DNA of 64,000 nt, from positions 177,010 to 241,009 of the forward strand of contig NMRA01000487.1 of NCBI GenBank assembly GCA_002633005.1, given 5' to 3'. The position numbers and the translations under genes were made by a program. Positions 1-13,900 of the stretch are shown piece by piece; positions within the stretch are counted from its first letter, which is position 1, and each line of letters starts with the position of its first letter. The stretch comes from Phoronis australis (lineage: Eukaryota; Phoronida; Phoronidae). The notes below the pieces were generated by a model. That model saw only the letters and a list, made by a program, of their open reading frames with translations, was not told the DNA's origin and did not search any database.

Positions 1-1875
1 TCAATCACTTGTGTTGTGTTTAATTTTTGAAATACTTGATGACATTCATTGACAATGTTTTCATCAACCTTTCTATTGTAGCATGAACCTAGACTTGTCT
101 GTCAAGTTTGTGATCCATCATTTTGGCTTAATTGTGAGACTTGTGATTAACACTATCCATCAAACTTGCTTTCCAAGCATAATTTCAATTTCTTAGTCGT
201 TTAGGTAATCAAGGTGCTCATCTGTAAAAGTCTTCCTGACAATTTGAATTATTAACCACATTGTATTTTTTGCAACTTTCTTTTTCCGAAAGTTTCGACG
301 ATGATTCTTGAAGGTCGATCGATAAATTGCAATCTCAGTAAAGTAGAAGTTAATTCTGAGTCATGGTCGGTGTAATCTGTCTGTCTCTAAACCCCAAGCA
401 TCCAAAGCTTAGTGTTCAGAATCTTGTATTACTTGATTAATTAATTAAACCTCCTATCCACTCCATAGCTCATGGCCAAAATCCTTCAGTTTCAGAGTCA
501 ATAAATTAACAGTACGAAAACCAGAAAACCCGAAGGTGTGCTTACAGGACTCTACCAGACCCCTCGGCACTGAAAAGTACAATTTCCTAGCTACCATGAT
601 GAGCATTTTATGAAACTCTTTTGAATAATTATTCTTTTCCCATCCTCTGATGGTATTTATCAAATTTTACTTTTGACTTTCTTATAACAATTTGAACTCG
701 TCTCATGCACATCATCTTGGTCAAGGCTTCTATTTGATCTAAAAAGATTATGCACGAAAAGTGGAAACATTGATTGACGCACACTGATTGAAGTGGCGGA
801 CATTTGCCCAAGCTGTTCCGTGTGACTTCCACCTTCCCTCCTTTGCTGCAGATTCCTGCTGTATTTTCCGCTACCCATCATACCAGTTTGTCACTCTCTT
901 CCTTTCTAGTATGCGAGGACAGCGAGTCTTTGTATGATAATCACAATTATCTCCCCTTGGATGCAGATAAGTATTTTCACCATGTCCCCGGCTTTCAGTG
1001 CTATGGCAACCATGTGCTTACAAGCTTTGGCATTAATTGTAGGTGTTTGTGACTTGCATGCATGGTATTGCATTACGCACTGTAATATAGAGCTTGGTTT
1101 TGTTGTGTTTGTTGGCAAAGTGGTCTTGGTAGTTGATAGCTACATGGAGAAGGGTTATCCGTAGAATTTATCCGTTTAAGGTGACGAGAATTGCTTCAAA
1201 CTTGACACTTTTTACATTTTGCAATCACTAAGATACTATGTATTTTGAAATTATAAACAAATTTTATCAGTTTGAAGACATGCTGTCAATAATGTAACAA
1301 AAGAACAATATTCAATTACGAACAGTGCAAGCCAAAAGATATTCAGACAAAATGTCACATAATTCCCATTGTGACCAAAGGGTTATTAGCATGGCAGTTA
1401 GTAAGATGGCTAAGCCATTCTGTAATTAGAATTGTGCCACACTAGTAATTATTACTAGTCATCAGTACCTTGTCTGATTACTTTTGTCTTGAACTGTAAG
1501 TCCACATGCAGATTTTTTTTTATTGTATGGTGATCTAAAATTCTTAATTTCTTTCAGTTTCACCACATACGCGTCTAGATTAGCGCTCATGTTTGGTTTA
1601 ACGCCCATCCGTGAAGTTTTCAAATTTTCACTTTCTATACTTTCTTGGTCGACTTATAGCCCACCCCCGTTTATACGATCATGACTTCTGTAAAAGTACC
1701 CATGTCTTTGAAAAAAGCCTGTCTCGTGAATTTTCACTCCCAAAACGTACAAAAATTCCGCCCTCTTGGCGTCCCCATCAGTTCCGACTCCCGGTTGCCA
1801 CTCCTCATTGGCAGTCGGTGCCTCAGTGAGCTAAAGCTGATTTACTGAAGTGATTCTAACCTTGAAGTAATTTTT

Positions 1876-2809
1876 ATGCGCCCACATATTTATATGTGGA
1901 CGCATTATGCCGTCATCTCCGTCCGTCCGTCCGGGCGGGCGGCGTCCGGCATCCGCTGCTCTATCTCCAAAACCCTTTGACATACGTTCATGAAATTTGG
2001 CACATATCTTCCATTCATNNNNNNNNNNNNNNNNNNNNNNNNNNNNNNNNNNNNNNNNNNNNNNNNNNNNNNNNNNNNNNNNNNNNNNNNNNNNNNNNNN
2101 NNNNNNNNNNNNGTTTGCGACACCCAGTGGCCATTTTTACTGTTTTTGAGTCTGTTTTTTGGCGTCCACCCCTCTATCAACCAAACCGCTATAAGTATGA
2201 TTGTGAAAATTGGCATGTATGTTCTTACTATGAAGAGGACGGTTGATGCTGAATTTACCATGACTTTGATTACTGTGGCGCCTCCTAGTGGCAGTTTTTT
2301 TTTTTGCGCCCATGGCTGTATCTCCTAAACCGTTTGCAGGATCTTTACTAAATTTAGCAAGTGTATTTATGTGATGTTGACAAAGGACGATGACGACTTT
2401 AGGATGATTCTGACTACCGGTATGCCTCTAGTGGCAATTTTAGTATTTTACATTGACCTCTGTATTTTCATAGGTCTTCAGGTGTATACTTTGTGTGACT
2501 TCGTGACTTTGAGGGAAAAGTTCCGAGTAGAAATTTGTTTCTGGCATTCTATTGCTGAGCTAATCTTGTATGTTGGTAAATTTGTTTTTAATTCTATGTT
2601 TCTGTGGTGCTTTAAGCAACTGATGTATAGGATGTGCTTTTATTATGAAGATCACTCACATTTTGCCCCTAGCCTATTGAGGAGACAATGACCATGCCTT
2701 TCCATTTTGCAAAGTACAACATACTACATATATGCCCACTACTGGCCACTTTATGGTACCAATAAACAACCCTAGAAGGATATCGTATACGGTGCAATTG
2801 TGGGCGCAT
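1876..2809. repeat. Non-autonomous repeat with short inverted ends and internal subrepeats
   Basis: Starts ATGCGCCCAC and ends with its reverse complement GTGGGCGCAT. Inside are several degenerate subunits of roughly 150 bp, each with a phrase like 'ctatctcc(a/t)aaacc(g/c)tttg' or a 'cctctagtggca' core, plus a GTCC-rich stretch at 1918-1945. A 94-base gap interrupts it. It has no coding capacity and resembles the MITE-like tandem-core repeats common in marine invertebrates. Confidence 0.6.
2019..2112. other. Assembly gap (94 Ns)
   Basis: A run of N bases inside the repeat at 1876-2809. The true length is unknown. Confidence 0.99.
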
Positions 2810-4233
2810 TTCAACGCTCTGCGTTGCTCTTGTTTTGTAATCATTCAGCAATTGGAGCGAAAATTGTTGGGCCTGATGTGATTTTACAATATTTTTCACA
2901 GGAGAATAGGGCCAATGTTTGGCCCCAAAATCGAGGCACTGAGGCCCTCTGGCACCTTGCCTTATTCAGGCTAGAAAATACACGTATTCCCGTGCTATGT
3001 TTCATTTCATTTGTGAATGCAAAACTGAACATAAATGCATTTGCATGAACTGATCACAGTTCTCAAACAATGAACGCCCATGCTTGACGAGTTTGGTAAA
3101 GTAACTCTTTGTGCTGAGTTCTAATTCATTTCAACAATTTTAAGAATCTCGGATCTGCATTTCTACCATTGAACTGTCAGCTCAAGTGCCAGTTAGTTGA
3201 CATTCAGTGATTGTTTGGAGCCACCGTCACAAGCACATTTTTAGCTTTTGGTGATAGGGGGTAGATTTCTAGTGCATCATGTTAGCATAAATTGACTTGC
3301 AGTAAGTTAAACACGTGTTTGACCAATCAGTCAGTCTCCTTGACTTGAATTTGAAATTATTTCATGGATATTATCACTCATTGTTGTTTTACGGTTTTGT
3401 TTCGGGTGTACCAAAAATGTTCCAAGATTCAATCAAGATCGTGGATAGAACTTTCTAGAATGTTGAATGCATGTTTTTGAAGCTCCCACAATTGTTATTT
3501 GATGCATTCGTTTGCCATGCCAAATTGAAACTGCTTGTTAAAGATAGCGCGCTTAGAGGAAATACATACATCAGTTGAAAATCAATACACAACATCCTGT
3601 ATTCCAACACGATTATATCAACAGGTGTGGTGTCTACTGTTTCACCCAGCCACATTTGTCAATGTCATAGGCTCTCGTCCTTGATTCGTTTTTAGTCGTG
3701 ATTTTATAACCATAGGCAAAGCAGTTATTGAGGTGTGACATATAAGTGAGCTTGTCATGATCGAATTGATGCAATTGGGAAGCTAAGTGATTGTCCTACA
3801 GGTAGACTTTTTGGGTAATTGCCTCTTACAAGGGTCCTGCATCTTGAAAACCATTTTTCTCTACTGAATAATGGGCATCAAACTAGGTCTCAAAATCTGG
3901 GACCTCTTTAAGTGGGTATTGGCAATTTTTGATATTCCAATTTGATTGGCTAATTGCTTAAAGATCTTTTTTATCTTAATTAAATCGCTGTGGAGCACAT
4001 GATAATGTCAGTTTGTTTCTATTAAGACTGCGGCTGGAAACCTTTGCGAACATACAATGTGAAACTATGTAAATTACTGCCTTTTGAATCCTGGAATGTT
4101 TTGTTTTGGTACACCTTAATTTTACTGCCTTGCAAAGAACAGGGATTTTTCTTTCTTTACAAATAGCATTTTTTATTTAGAATACGCACTTTTTTGTTTA
4201 TTCTTGGCACTTTTACTTTGGTTTTACTGTAAA

Positions 4234-4293
4234 TTACCGAGTGGTAACTTACCGAGTGGTAACTTACCGAGTGGTAACTTACCGAGTGGTAAC
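4234..4293. repeat. 15-bp minisatellite, 4 units
   Basis: Four perfect copies of TTACCGAGTGGTAAC. Each unit is itself a small palindrome (TTACC, GAGT loop, GGTAA), so the array could form a series of hairpins. Confidence 0.9.
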
Positions 4294-4805
4294 TTTTTTA
4301 ATCTGAACATTATTTTGTTCATGGATGAGTGTGGTTAGATGACAGTGGGTTTGAGGTTAGTTTGCAATGTAGTCTACACTATTTTGGTGGTCTTAGGCCC
4401 TTCCCTCTGCACTATTACATATTTGAATAACCTTAGTGTATACAGGTATGGGTTTAGAAATGATCTGTTCATCAGTTGACTTTTTTGAAAGCTTTCAGAT
4501 GGCGTCATAGTGTATCATTGGTTGGTATTGATACTAATGTATTAGTTGTTTATTTGGGTTTTGTGTAATATCCACTTTCTTATAATGGATCATTAATTCC
4601 AATATATTTTTTGCAAGTCTCGCTAGAAGGTTAAAGTCATATATTCATTCATTGGGTTCATCAGTTGAATAGATATTTGGGGTCTTTCGTCATGCTTACT
4701 TTCGCGAAACAATAAGAAACTCATTTATGAAATTTTGCTGTGGATTGTGATTGGTGGATTTATAATGTATATGCGTTGACCGTTGCATTGTCCATTGATT
4801 TATAG

Positions 4806-4948
4806 AGGGTAGATATGAAGAATTGCCCCGTGTTGATAAACCCCTGGAAGAGATGACGGATGACGAGCGAATCGCTGAGCTAGGGCGACCTAGGCTTGGT
4901 GAAATCCTGAAAACCACTGTACATATCACAGAGAGCTTGGAGTTCAAG
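4806..4948 (+). CDS. SLC8: NCX exon: end of Ca2+-binding domain 2
   Basis: The exon starts after a TTATAG acceptor and ends before GTAAGT. It begins with two bases of a split codon and ends on a complete codon. The protein segment contains DDERIAELGRPRLGE and then VHITESLEFK. This matches the last strand of the CBD2 Calx-beta fold, where animal NCX proteins have a RIAEMGKPxLGE segment. The upstream exon was not recognised in 1-4805. Confidence 0.92.
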
Positions 4949-7900
4949 GTAAGTCAATGTACTTTCCTATTTTGTTTTACTGGAAGAAGGATTTTGTCTC
5001 ATTTACCATAAGCTTCTTTGAATGAAGATAATTAGTTGGTTTTTGGTGGTACTTTTGTCGCTCAGGATTTAAACGGCATTCATTCAGGAATTTCTGTTTA
5101 AAGACGGATAGGACGTCTAGGAATAGGATAAAATCTTGACATGAGTGTTAGCTACGGGTGAAAGGAGTTACATCAACTGTTTTAGTAGCATTTGTCCTGA
5201 CAGATAAAAATATTCTAGTTTGGGACAGTGAAATTTTTGCTCAAAGTTATTGATTGTACCAGATTTTAGAAATAGGCAATATTGGTCGTTTCAAATTCAA
5301 GAACTTGACAAATGATCATTCACCTCAATGGAAACGCATGAAAAAGTTGCGGCAAAGGGTATTTTTGCCAAGTTTATTTCCAATCTTTGTTGACGCAAAA
5401 TACAGTGTCCAATGTTTGAGAAATATGGTGAATGCCTATATCGCCTATGTCCCAATCTTCAGAATCAAGGAAGTAGAATTTCGTTTGAATTTCAGTGTCT
5501 GACATTTTAGAGGCTGCCAAACTGGAGAATCTGTACTGTAGTGTGCACAAAGTTAACGTTCTGGACACTTAGGTGCAGTCACTATGAAACAGCCTAACCC
5601 CAAGTTAAATAATTGATATAGCCATGGCACAGTGTGAGAGCAAATTTAAGGGCAAGTCGCACAAACATTCAACTGTAAAGTTTGTGTCTGGCGACATTGC
5701 CGTCTGATCACAGGGTTGCATAAGTTTGTACTTTATCTTTGGATGCATCACTGTAAGCCACCTGTGACCTGGTACCCGTGTTCTCAATGAATTGTTAGGC
5801 AAAAACATCATCTAATTGTCATGAAATTGATCTCAGCTAGTTGTTTACGGTACTAAACTAAAAGGTGATTTCTGGGTCTGGGGCAAGAAGTCTGACTGCT
5901 TTTTTAGTGAGGGTGAACTTGGTAAGTTCATCTTTGTCTTGGCCACGTTAAGTTATTTGTATTCTATACATGACCATCAGCAGGATTAAAAACAGTCTAG
6001 TACCCTGTAACAACACTGTAGAAAGATTCACTCTTCTCTACAGAATCCCTCACCTAAACTCTATTACGATAAGTACTCACAAATTCCATACAAAAATAAT
6101 TGCCAAAATTGCACTTTAAATTTATAATGTCCGAAGGCTTCTAACCTTGTTGTGAGTGCTCAGAATTTTTCAAATTATAGTGCAGAACTTGAATATGGCA
6201 GAGTATTATTTTGGCACTTTATAATGTAATGGAAATATGAAAAAATAAAATTTCACCTGTCCTCCACCATATTGTGCCTAAACTGGCGAGAGTTTACCTT
6301 AATGGGGACTAAAAAGTCTGTTGATGTTGTTATTGATGTTGTTTTTGTTGTTGTTGTTGTTGTTGCCATGTAATGTTGCAGTCATACTTCAATACTTTCA
6401 GAATACTGTGGATAAAATGTTGTCCAAGGCTCACATATCAATGGTGGTGGGGACCTCTTCTTGGAGGGAGCAGTTCATTGAGGCCATCACTGTTAGTGCA
6501 GGTAGGTGTCGCCACCATACAAATCACATCAATGAGCACATTCTGTGATTGGACACTGTCTCAACCAATCATGGTCAGATGTGGGTAGCCTGTCTTTACA
6601 CCATTACATTTCAGTCCAGATTATTATAATTGACACACTCCATCGTCTTTGAATATTTTTTACCATAATGATGCAATTGCTGAACGTTTTTTTGCAGCAT
6701 TTAATGAAATGTTTCCACAGTATGAAAACCCCTTGAAAACAGCCTCATATTCAATTTTCAGCCTTTGTGTGTTGATCGCAAAAACCGTTGAGCCAGGTTA
6801 TTACTGAAGCTGTTGAGTTATGTTTGCTCACTCCATTTACTAGCACAATTGATGACTGTTTTGAACATGCTCTTCTCTCTACTTGATACTTAATGGTATG
6901 TCCATTTCCTGGTTGTGTTAATTGTTGATTTCTGTTCACATGTATTGTTTGACTTCATTGATTGCGTGGGATTATTTTTTTCTTGTTCTACATAATTTAT
7001 TAATTAAAGTAATGCTTAATACTAAGCTATTGCTTATGTATATCAAGTTCCCCTGACTTTGCCATATTGGTTCATTTTACCGTATTGTGTTTAGACACTT
7101 GGTTACCTGTTAAAAATATTACATTTTGCATTAGCGCACCTGCTCATTAATGTCTCCGGCAAAATCTCACCAATTCAAGATACAATACCATCAAGTGATT
7201 TTTTCACATTTTTCATAAAAGAAATGTATCGCCACATCAGTTCTTTATAATGTTTGAGTTTTATACAGTTTCTGATATTCTGAGAAGATGTGAGCATTTA
7301 AAACTATTTAGGAATATTGAAAAAGAAGATAAATTCTGGTTATTATTTTTTTCTCCAAAACAGGCAAAAATTTAACGTAGCGTCGGCATGTGAACTGTAT
7401 GTTCAACCAGGTTCTTTTGTGGGCTATTTGTTTCCCGTGGCTTTTATTTCATTTCTTGCTCTTTGTTCCTGGAACTCTTGTTTTTATGTTTTTTTTTTTT
7501 TTGACAAAATTTACATTTGATGCAACAGTTCCCTGAAAGGACACTGTTTAGCGAAAGAAGGAAAACACAGGTGGGGGAACAACAGTTGTAAACTTGCATT
7601 CCGTCCAAGAAGCTTAGATCACTTACGGCTACTCCGAAAAAATTGGTCTCAACTTATTTCATTCTCAGATTAGAAGTGATGATCTGAGTTAGCAAAGAGC
7701 TGACAGTTCGTTGTCTGTTGAGATGGTGCTCGATGCATGAAGTGACAGCGTGAGAAGCTACTCTGCAGAGCTTGATCTCAAGCAACAATGAACTGTCAGT
7801 TCTTTTACTTTACTCGGCTGTCATTTCCAATTTGATTGAGGAAGCATTTGAGACCAGTTTGATAACTCAGTAACTTGTCTAAATTAAAAGATGACTTTGT

Positions 7901-10900
7901 TATGGAAGATGGCTTTATAGCTGTGTTAATAGAACTTTGTTAGTATCGTACTGAAAAAGTGACGACAAAGTTAATATTGTTCAACTTTGGACCTAACATA
8001 TTTGAACGGAAAAAATATATTGCTGGCAGGAAAATTTCTCTGGACATGAAAGTTGCAAATTGATGGCCATTTTAAAGCCCCAAGCAGTGCCATATGTGGT
8101 GGAAGTCTTTTGTTTTGTTTTATGATGTTGTTAGTAATTCTTGTTGACACGTGATAAAACTATGGACGGAATGGATCATTGATTGATTCAGCAGGGTGAT
8201 TGTTCGCTTTTAACTGTACATTATTCCAGTTTACGATTTCGGCTTAACATAATTAACATTGCATGGGTCTTTAAAGTCAACTTTTTGGTGTCTTTCGGGG
8301 AAAAGTTTAATGTCACCACTTGGCTTAAAATTGCATTTTATTACATGCTTAAATGTATGGATGGCACTTAATAATTGTTGAACTCAACTACCTTAGGAAA
8401 AGATGACTGGTGTATGAAGGTGATGTGACATGGTGCATGTACACCTGACCAGTCTCTTCCTCTACATTACAATGGTAGTCATTGTTGACTGGACAATTTC
8501 ACAATTTTCAAATTATTTTTTAGATAAATAACATTATTAAGTGCCACCCCTTTGTGAGGCCAGGATTTGTGAAGTTAAGCACAGCATTTGTTTTGCAATT
8601 TTGTTGTTATCTCAGCCTAAGGTTTTCAAGCTATATTGTTTGTACTAAAATATCTTCGATTTAATATTTTGATGTCATCCTAATGTTAATTAAGAATACA
8701 CAAATCACAAGTCTTCATATGATGATATCAGTAGCAGTGCTGTAGTGATAAAATTAGAGGTAAGTAGGTGCCCAAAGTCCACTGTATCACCTTGAGCATT
8801 AAACGTACCTTACGGTGCATAGGCGCTACAAATGCCAAAAGGTGGTTGGCTGCGCCTACATGTGCCTACGCCCCACTACAGCACTGATCACTGGGCATCT
8901 TCTATGGAGAGATGCTTTGTGTGTGAAAATCAAGTGATACTAAAACTCAAAGAGAATTCTGTTCTTTTCAAATTTTACTAGACGACATCCATCATTCCAA
9001 TTATAAATACTACAGTATACGTTAATGGCATCTTATGGTTCAGAACTTGCTGTGTTCGTGGGATCTTTGTAAAACTTGCTGCTAATATGGCTGTACAATT
9101 TGAAGTGACTACACTTACTAAAGGAATTTGTCGCATTACGAAATGCTGTGCTCTGGGGTGCGTTCCGTAATGCAAGTTACTTAGGAGAAAAGCAAGATTA
9201 CACAACTCCATGCAAAATGACATGTACGCAAGACTGTTGATTCATGAGTCTACTCAAGTGCTTAGTAGCGTAAACTAGCAAAATGGCTGCCACTGTAGTG
9301 GGCAGTGAGTCTGGAATGTTGAATTATGAATGAGAATTCATGGAATGTCTTGCGCTACGGAATCCAGCCCTAAACTTCAAGTCGGCCACATTCTGCTTCT
9401 GTGGTTTCTTGTCTGCAATGATTGCTGCGGTTAATGAGATTTTCAGTTTAATCAACTTGTCTTCTAGATGTTGTAAAAAATGAAGGTGACAGCCAGAGTG
9501 AGTTACTATTACCTTACTCTTCACACTACTGCATTTCTTCTGAGTTCAAGCGTTTCTGTCCTATTTTCTAAAACTACTGTTATCACACTTAACTGTAACA
9601 TTGTCCTTTTGTTTGCCTTAAGTATTTAGTACTACACTTTGTTGCAACGTAAAAGTGTTGTCTCGGTAGTTTTCGTCTTTGCTTTCATGAGTCTTAAATT
9701 GCCTCTTTCCGCAACGTGTGATTGGCTTTGCTTTTCACTTCACTTTGGCGATACTACGCCTGTTAGCCTCTTCTAGAAACGTACCTAATTGCGAATGATA
9801 TTGAGATAGTGTATAGATTAAGTGTATAGATTAAGTGTATGGCAATAGTAACAGTTTATTTAAAGGTACATTGCGTGTGAACTATCCAAGGTGTCTAGTA
9901 GGACTGTTACGTTAGGCCACATATAAGTGATTTAATTGGGAGTGTTTAAGAAACAATACAAGATCTGGGACTCCCAAGGCATCGGTCTGGACCTGTTCAA
10001 CTGCCCCAGCCTTTGAACAAGCAGTTATGACATTCATCAAAATGCTTTTACAAAGTGAAAGAATAAAATCATCGTAGTTTAAAGTTTGCAAATTTCTGCC
10101 TACAAAAACTGAGCCTTTGAAACTATTTTAGTGTGTCTTGATTTTATTTATAGTACTTTTTATGAATTTATATTTAATTCTTTTGATGCATTGCTTTCAA
10201 ACAATGTAACAGTTGTGGTGGCAGAACGTGGTCATAGTTAAGTGGCAGAACCAAAATATTTAAAATGTATCTGCAACTTATTCAATTGTTATTTTTTGTT
10301 AATTTTAGTGATCTAAAACCTGTGTCTGATTGTTGTTTTCAGCTCTCTAAATTTTCTAAAGAACGATGTTTATAACTTAAGGGGTTAGGCTAAGGTGTAA
10401 CCTATTATAGAGGGATAAGACAGAATGTTTTCGTGTCATTTGTGATGCCATTACGCAGTGTCATTCCACATATAAATGAGTCTGTACAAATCAGGCCTTC
10501 AAAAGTGCATTGTTCACAAGACCAGCAACGATATGGACAGAAACTCTTGAACTTGCTGTTGTGGAAGTTTTCACTGCATAATTCTGGTTGACCCAATGTT
10601 GTTGTTAAAGTGTTAGTGTTCACTTATGTTGTCACTGTTTGCTTAGATCATCACTGGGCACAGGATGGGGACACATCAGTAAATGATTCTTGACCACTCA
10701 GTACTCTATGTAGACATGTCAGCAATGACTATTAATGGTCAGTCAGTGGAGACATGTCAGCAATGACTATAAATGGTCAGTCAGCTGGGACACGTCAGGG
10801 TTGGCTATTGATCTTCATTCAATGCTCACGTAGACATGTCAGCAGTGACTCTAGGTCATCACTCAATTCACTTTAGGGGACGTGGTCAAATAGCAATCAC

Positions 10901-13900
10901 TTGGCACACTGCATGAGAAATGCATAGAAACGCCTGTTCAAGCATTTTCAGTTGGACGTCTTGTCGCTAAGTAAGGAAAGTCTTGCAAGGTTGCACTCAA
11001 CCACCAAGAGATGTTGTACCCCTGAGTTATGAATGACCATTAACACAACTGGTTTAGTAGTCATGCGTGTACCCAGGGTAGACTCGGGGGGGCTTGAATG
11101 AGCACTCCCCTCCCTCCCCCCACTTGGTAAAGTGGGCAAAAACATCTGTCTCAGAGAAACAAAAACTCCGAAAAAAGTAGAAAATGAGACAAAAGTCCAC
11201 TAAAAAGGCAAGAACTATCAGAATTTGGTAAATGCACAATTCATAGCTCTGAATGTACCCTGTGAATCTTTACGTAAAAGGCCCACATTCTCAAAATTTG
11301 AGCCCCCCATTTTTGTGAGTTGTGTGCGCACATACAAGTGTGTACCTCAATGAATATTCCAAACCTTAGTCAAAAAATATGTACAGCATTAGAATAGCAA
11401 GTTGAGGAACTAGTGCTAGTTATTACCTTTCCACTTCAGTAGCTGAAGATCTACATCAATACAAAGGGCGTGCTGATTAAGCATCATAAAAGTTGTTTGG
11501 GGCTAAGAAAGTCTGAGCAGTGACCAGTGTAAGCGAGAAATTCTGCACATGTAGAACCCAAACTCAGGCCACAACATGATTAAGCCTTATACTGTATCTA
11601 TAAGTGTTTTACCTAAAACCCTCCTTCAGTGATTTTGGGTACAAAATCAATACCTTCGATTGTTAAACCTTTGGTTTCATGTGAATAATTGTATTTTTAC
11701 TGTGTATGACGTAAGGTAGCACGAAAATTTGATTTTTTAAAGTATTTTTCTCAGTGGGTTTTGGTTTTTTAGAGTCTGGGTTAATTTTTTTTTCGTAACA
11801 TTTTGTTAGAATTCAGTTGTGATGTTGTTAGAATCTCATCCTCAGATATGTGAAAGAATTTTCTGTAGCGTTTAGTTCACAGTGAAATTATCATTCTTTC
11901 TTTATGTTGACAGTGTAAAGAAGTCAATATACTTTTCTAGTAGTGGTTGTTGCAACACCACATCTGCACGTGTGATTAATTGTGATATGTTGTGATATTG
12001 TATCTGATACTATATCATGATATTGTACAGCTGAGATTTCATATTAAGATATAGTATCATGATATACCATAATTATACTGTTGTGGTATAGTATTTTAGA
12101 AATGTACATATTGTTTGCAGCCACTGATCCAGGATTTTGTCCGTGGGGGGCTCTAAACGGGCCAGACATAGGGGTGCTTGAGACTTCTTTATTGCCGGCA
12201 GTTGTAAGTGCCAGTGCAGACAGGGTTATTTAATATAAGCTGAGCTGTCTTTCATTTAAGGGGCCAGCTGAGCTCATAACTGTCTGTCTGCACTGGCCCT
12301 AAAATAACCAACAGGAGGTCCACACCCATTAGACCTGCCTGGACACCCAGTCCAGACCCCCCAGTCTGGACCCCCGTCTGGACATGTGCCTGGTTGGAGT
12401 ATAACTGATAGTTGGTCTTGTGTAGAATTCTTGTGTATTCAGTACACATTGATTTGTGTCACGGTAGTCTGTTGTGTTATGTTTTTGATTCACTGCGGAG
12501 AGACATCATGTTTTTTAATGCTATCTATCAATATTTGTGTAAAATAAACTTATCAGTAGCAGTGATTTTCAAACTACATTTACTGCTTGTTTTTGCACAA
12601 TGTGTTTTGAAAACAGCATCATCTTGTTATTACAAGGTTGACAGCTTGAAAAATTTACACTTTTTAACAAACGTGATTGCCACTGAAAATTAGCTTCGAA
12701 TTCAGAACCGAATTTCATTGAGAAAATCTGTGGTATTTTGAAAAAGGCAATTTCCAGTGTATATTGGTTAATTCTTTTATGTTTTTTTAATCAAAGTGAC
12801 TTTAATAATAGAAGTTGATCCTGGAATTCAGTACAAAATTTCGCTGACGACATGCACTATCTCACAACGTACGGTGCATTCAAGGGGAACATAATTTCAA
12901 GATGGAGGAAGTTGATTGCTTTACCATCCTTATTTGGCCGGTTTGTTCATTTCTTCTTCGCTCCTATTTCAGGAGATGACGATGGCGGTGAAGACGAGGA
13001 GGGTGAAGAGAGGCTGCCCTCCTGTACCGATTACATTATGCATTTCCTCACCATATTCTGGAAGGTTCTCTTCGCCATTGTACCCCCCACTGGTATGTCA
13101 TAATCTCTTTATGAGATTGGACATATACATAATTATACATTCACGCACGCGCACACATATACATATGGCCATTGACCCAAAGAAGAACAAACACAGGATA
13201 GTAAATTGTCAAAATAATACGCAACAAACTAGACAATAAATTGTGATGTTTGAGAGCATAGTGGATGAATTTTGGAAGTGAAATATCGCGAGTTCTCATG
13301 AGAAATTCAAATTTAAATAATGTGGGAGACTGCCAAAAGTATCACTTTAGTATTGTACCCAAAAATCTTGGTACGCTCTGCACACTAACACAAAGTGATA
13401 TTCATCTTCCACACAACCCAAATTACATAACTTTTAAAGTATCTATTTTTATGAGGATTATTTGTGTGGTACCTCTTTCCACTTATGTGGCATTAAACGC
13501 ACGCTTTCCTTGTTTTGATTTAAGCCACTCAGTTTTGAAGCTTAGGTAGGCCCAAAATTAAGGTTTAAATTAATTATATTGTCCAACATTGAATAGGGTT
13601 GTCTACTGTTAATCTTGATAAATTTTGCCAGCAAGAATTATTCAAGCTTTATGAAGTGTAGTGTTGCAGTCATAACTCTACTAAACAGTAATTCGACTCT
13701 CACACGTGTGCTTTTGCGTTGAAAATATAACTTTTATTTAGACCCGTTTCGGGTATGAAATTGGTCTTGATTTGCGCCTTACTCAGATGGGTAATAGTTG
13801 TGGGCTCGTTTAGAACTAAAAGTTGAGTTGGGCTTGACACCATGCACGCGGCATGAAATGACACGCCATGATTAGTTACCATATCAGGTCTGATTTCAAG

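Larger units (their letters stand above)
1..4805. other. Probable NCX intron or upstream DNA
   Basis: No exon was recognised. The open frames here are short, lack homology that I can see, and overlap on both strands. Apart from the repeat at 1876-2809 and the minisatellite at 4234-4293, this is AT-rich single-copy-looking DNA. The preceding NCX exon may lie to the left of the window. Confidence 0.5.
6502..12972. other. Large NCX intron
   Basis: About 6.5 kb between two conserved exons whose phases join directly. Repeats are noted at 10705-10860 and around 12000-12390. The intron would be the place for alternative exons, but none was recognised. Confidence 0.7.

Noticed and set aside
2371-2691. 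106-codon + strand frame with hydrophobic stretches
   Set aside because: It lies within the non-coding repeat at 1876-2809, shows no domain, and overlaps open frames on the other strand.
10705-10860. CRISPR-like array of spaced repeats
   Set aside because: The units are contiguous and degenerate, without unique spacers, and the DNA is eukaryotic.
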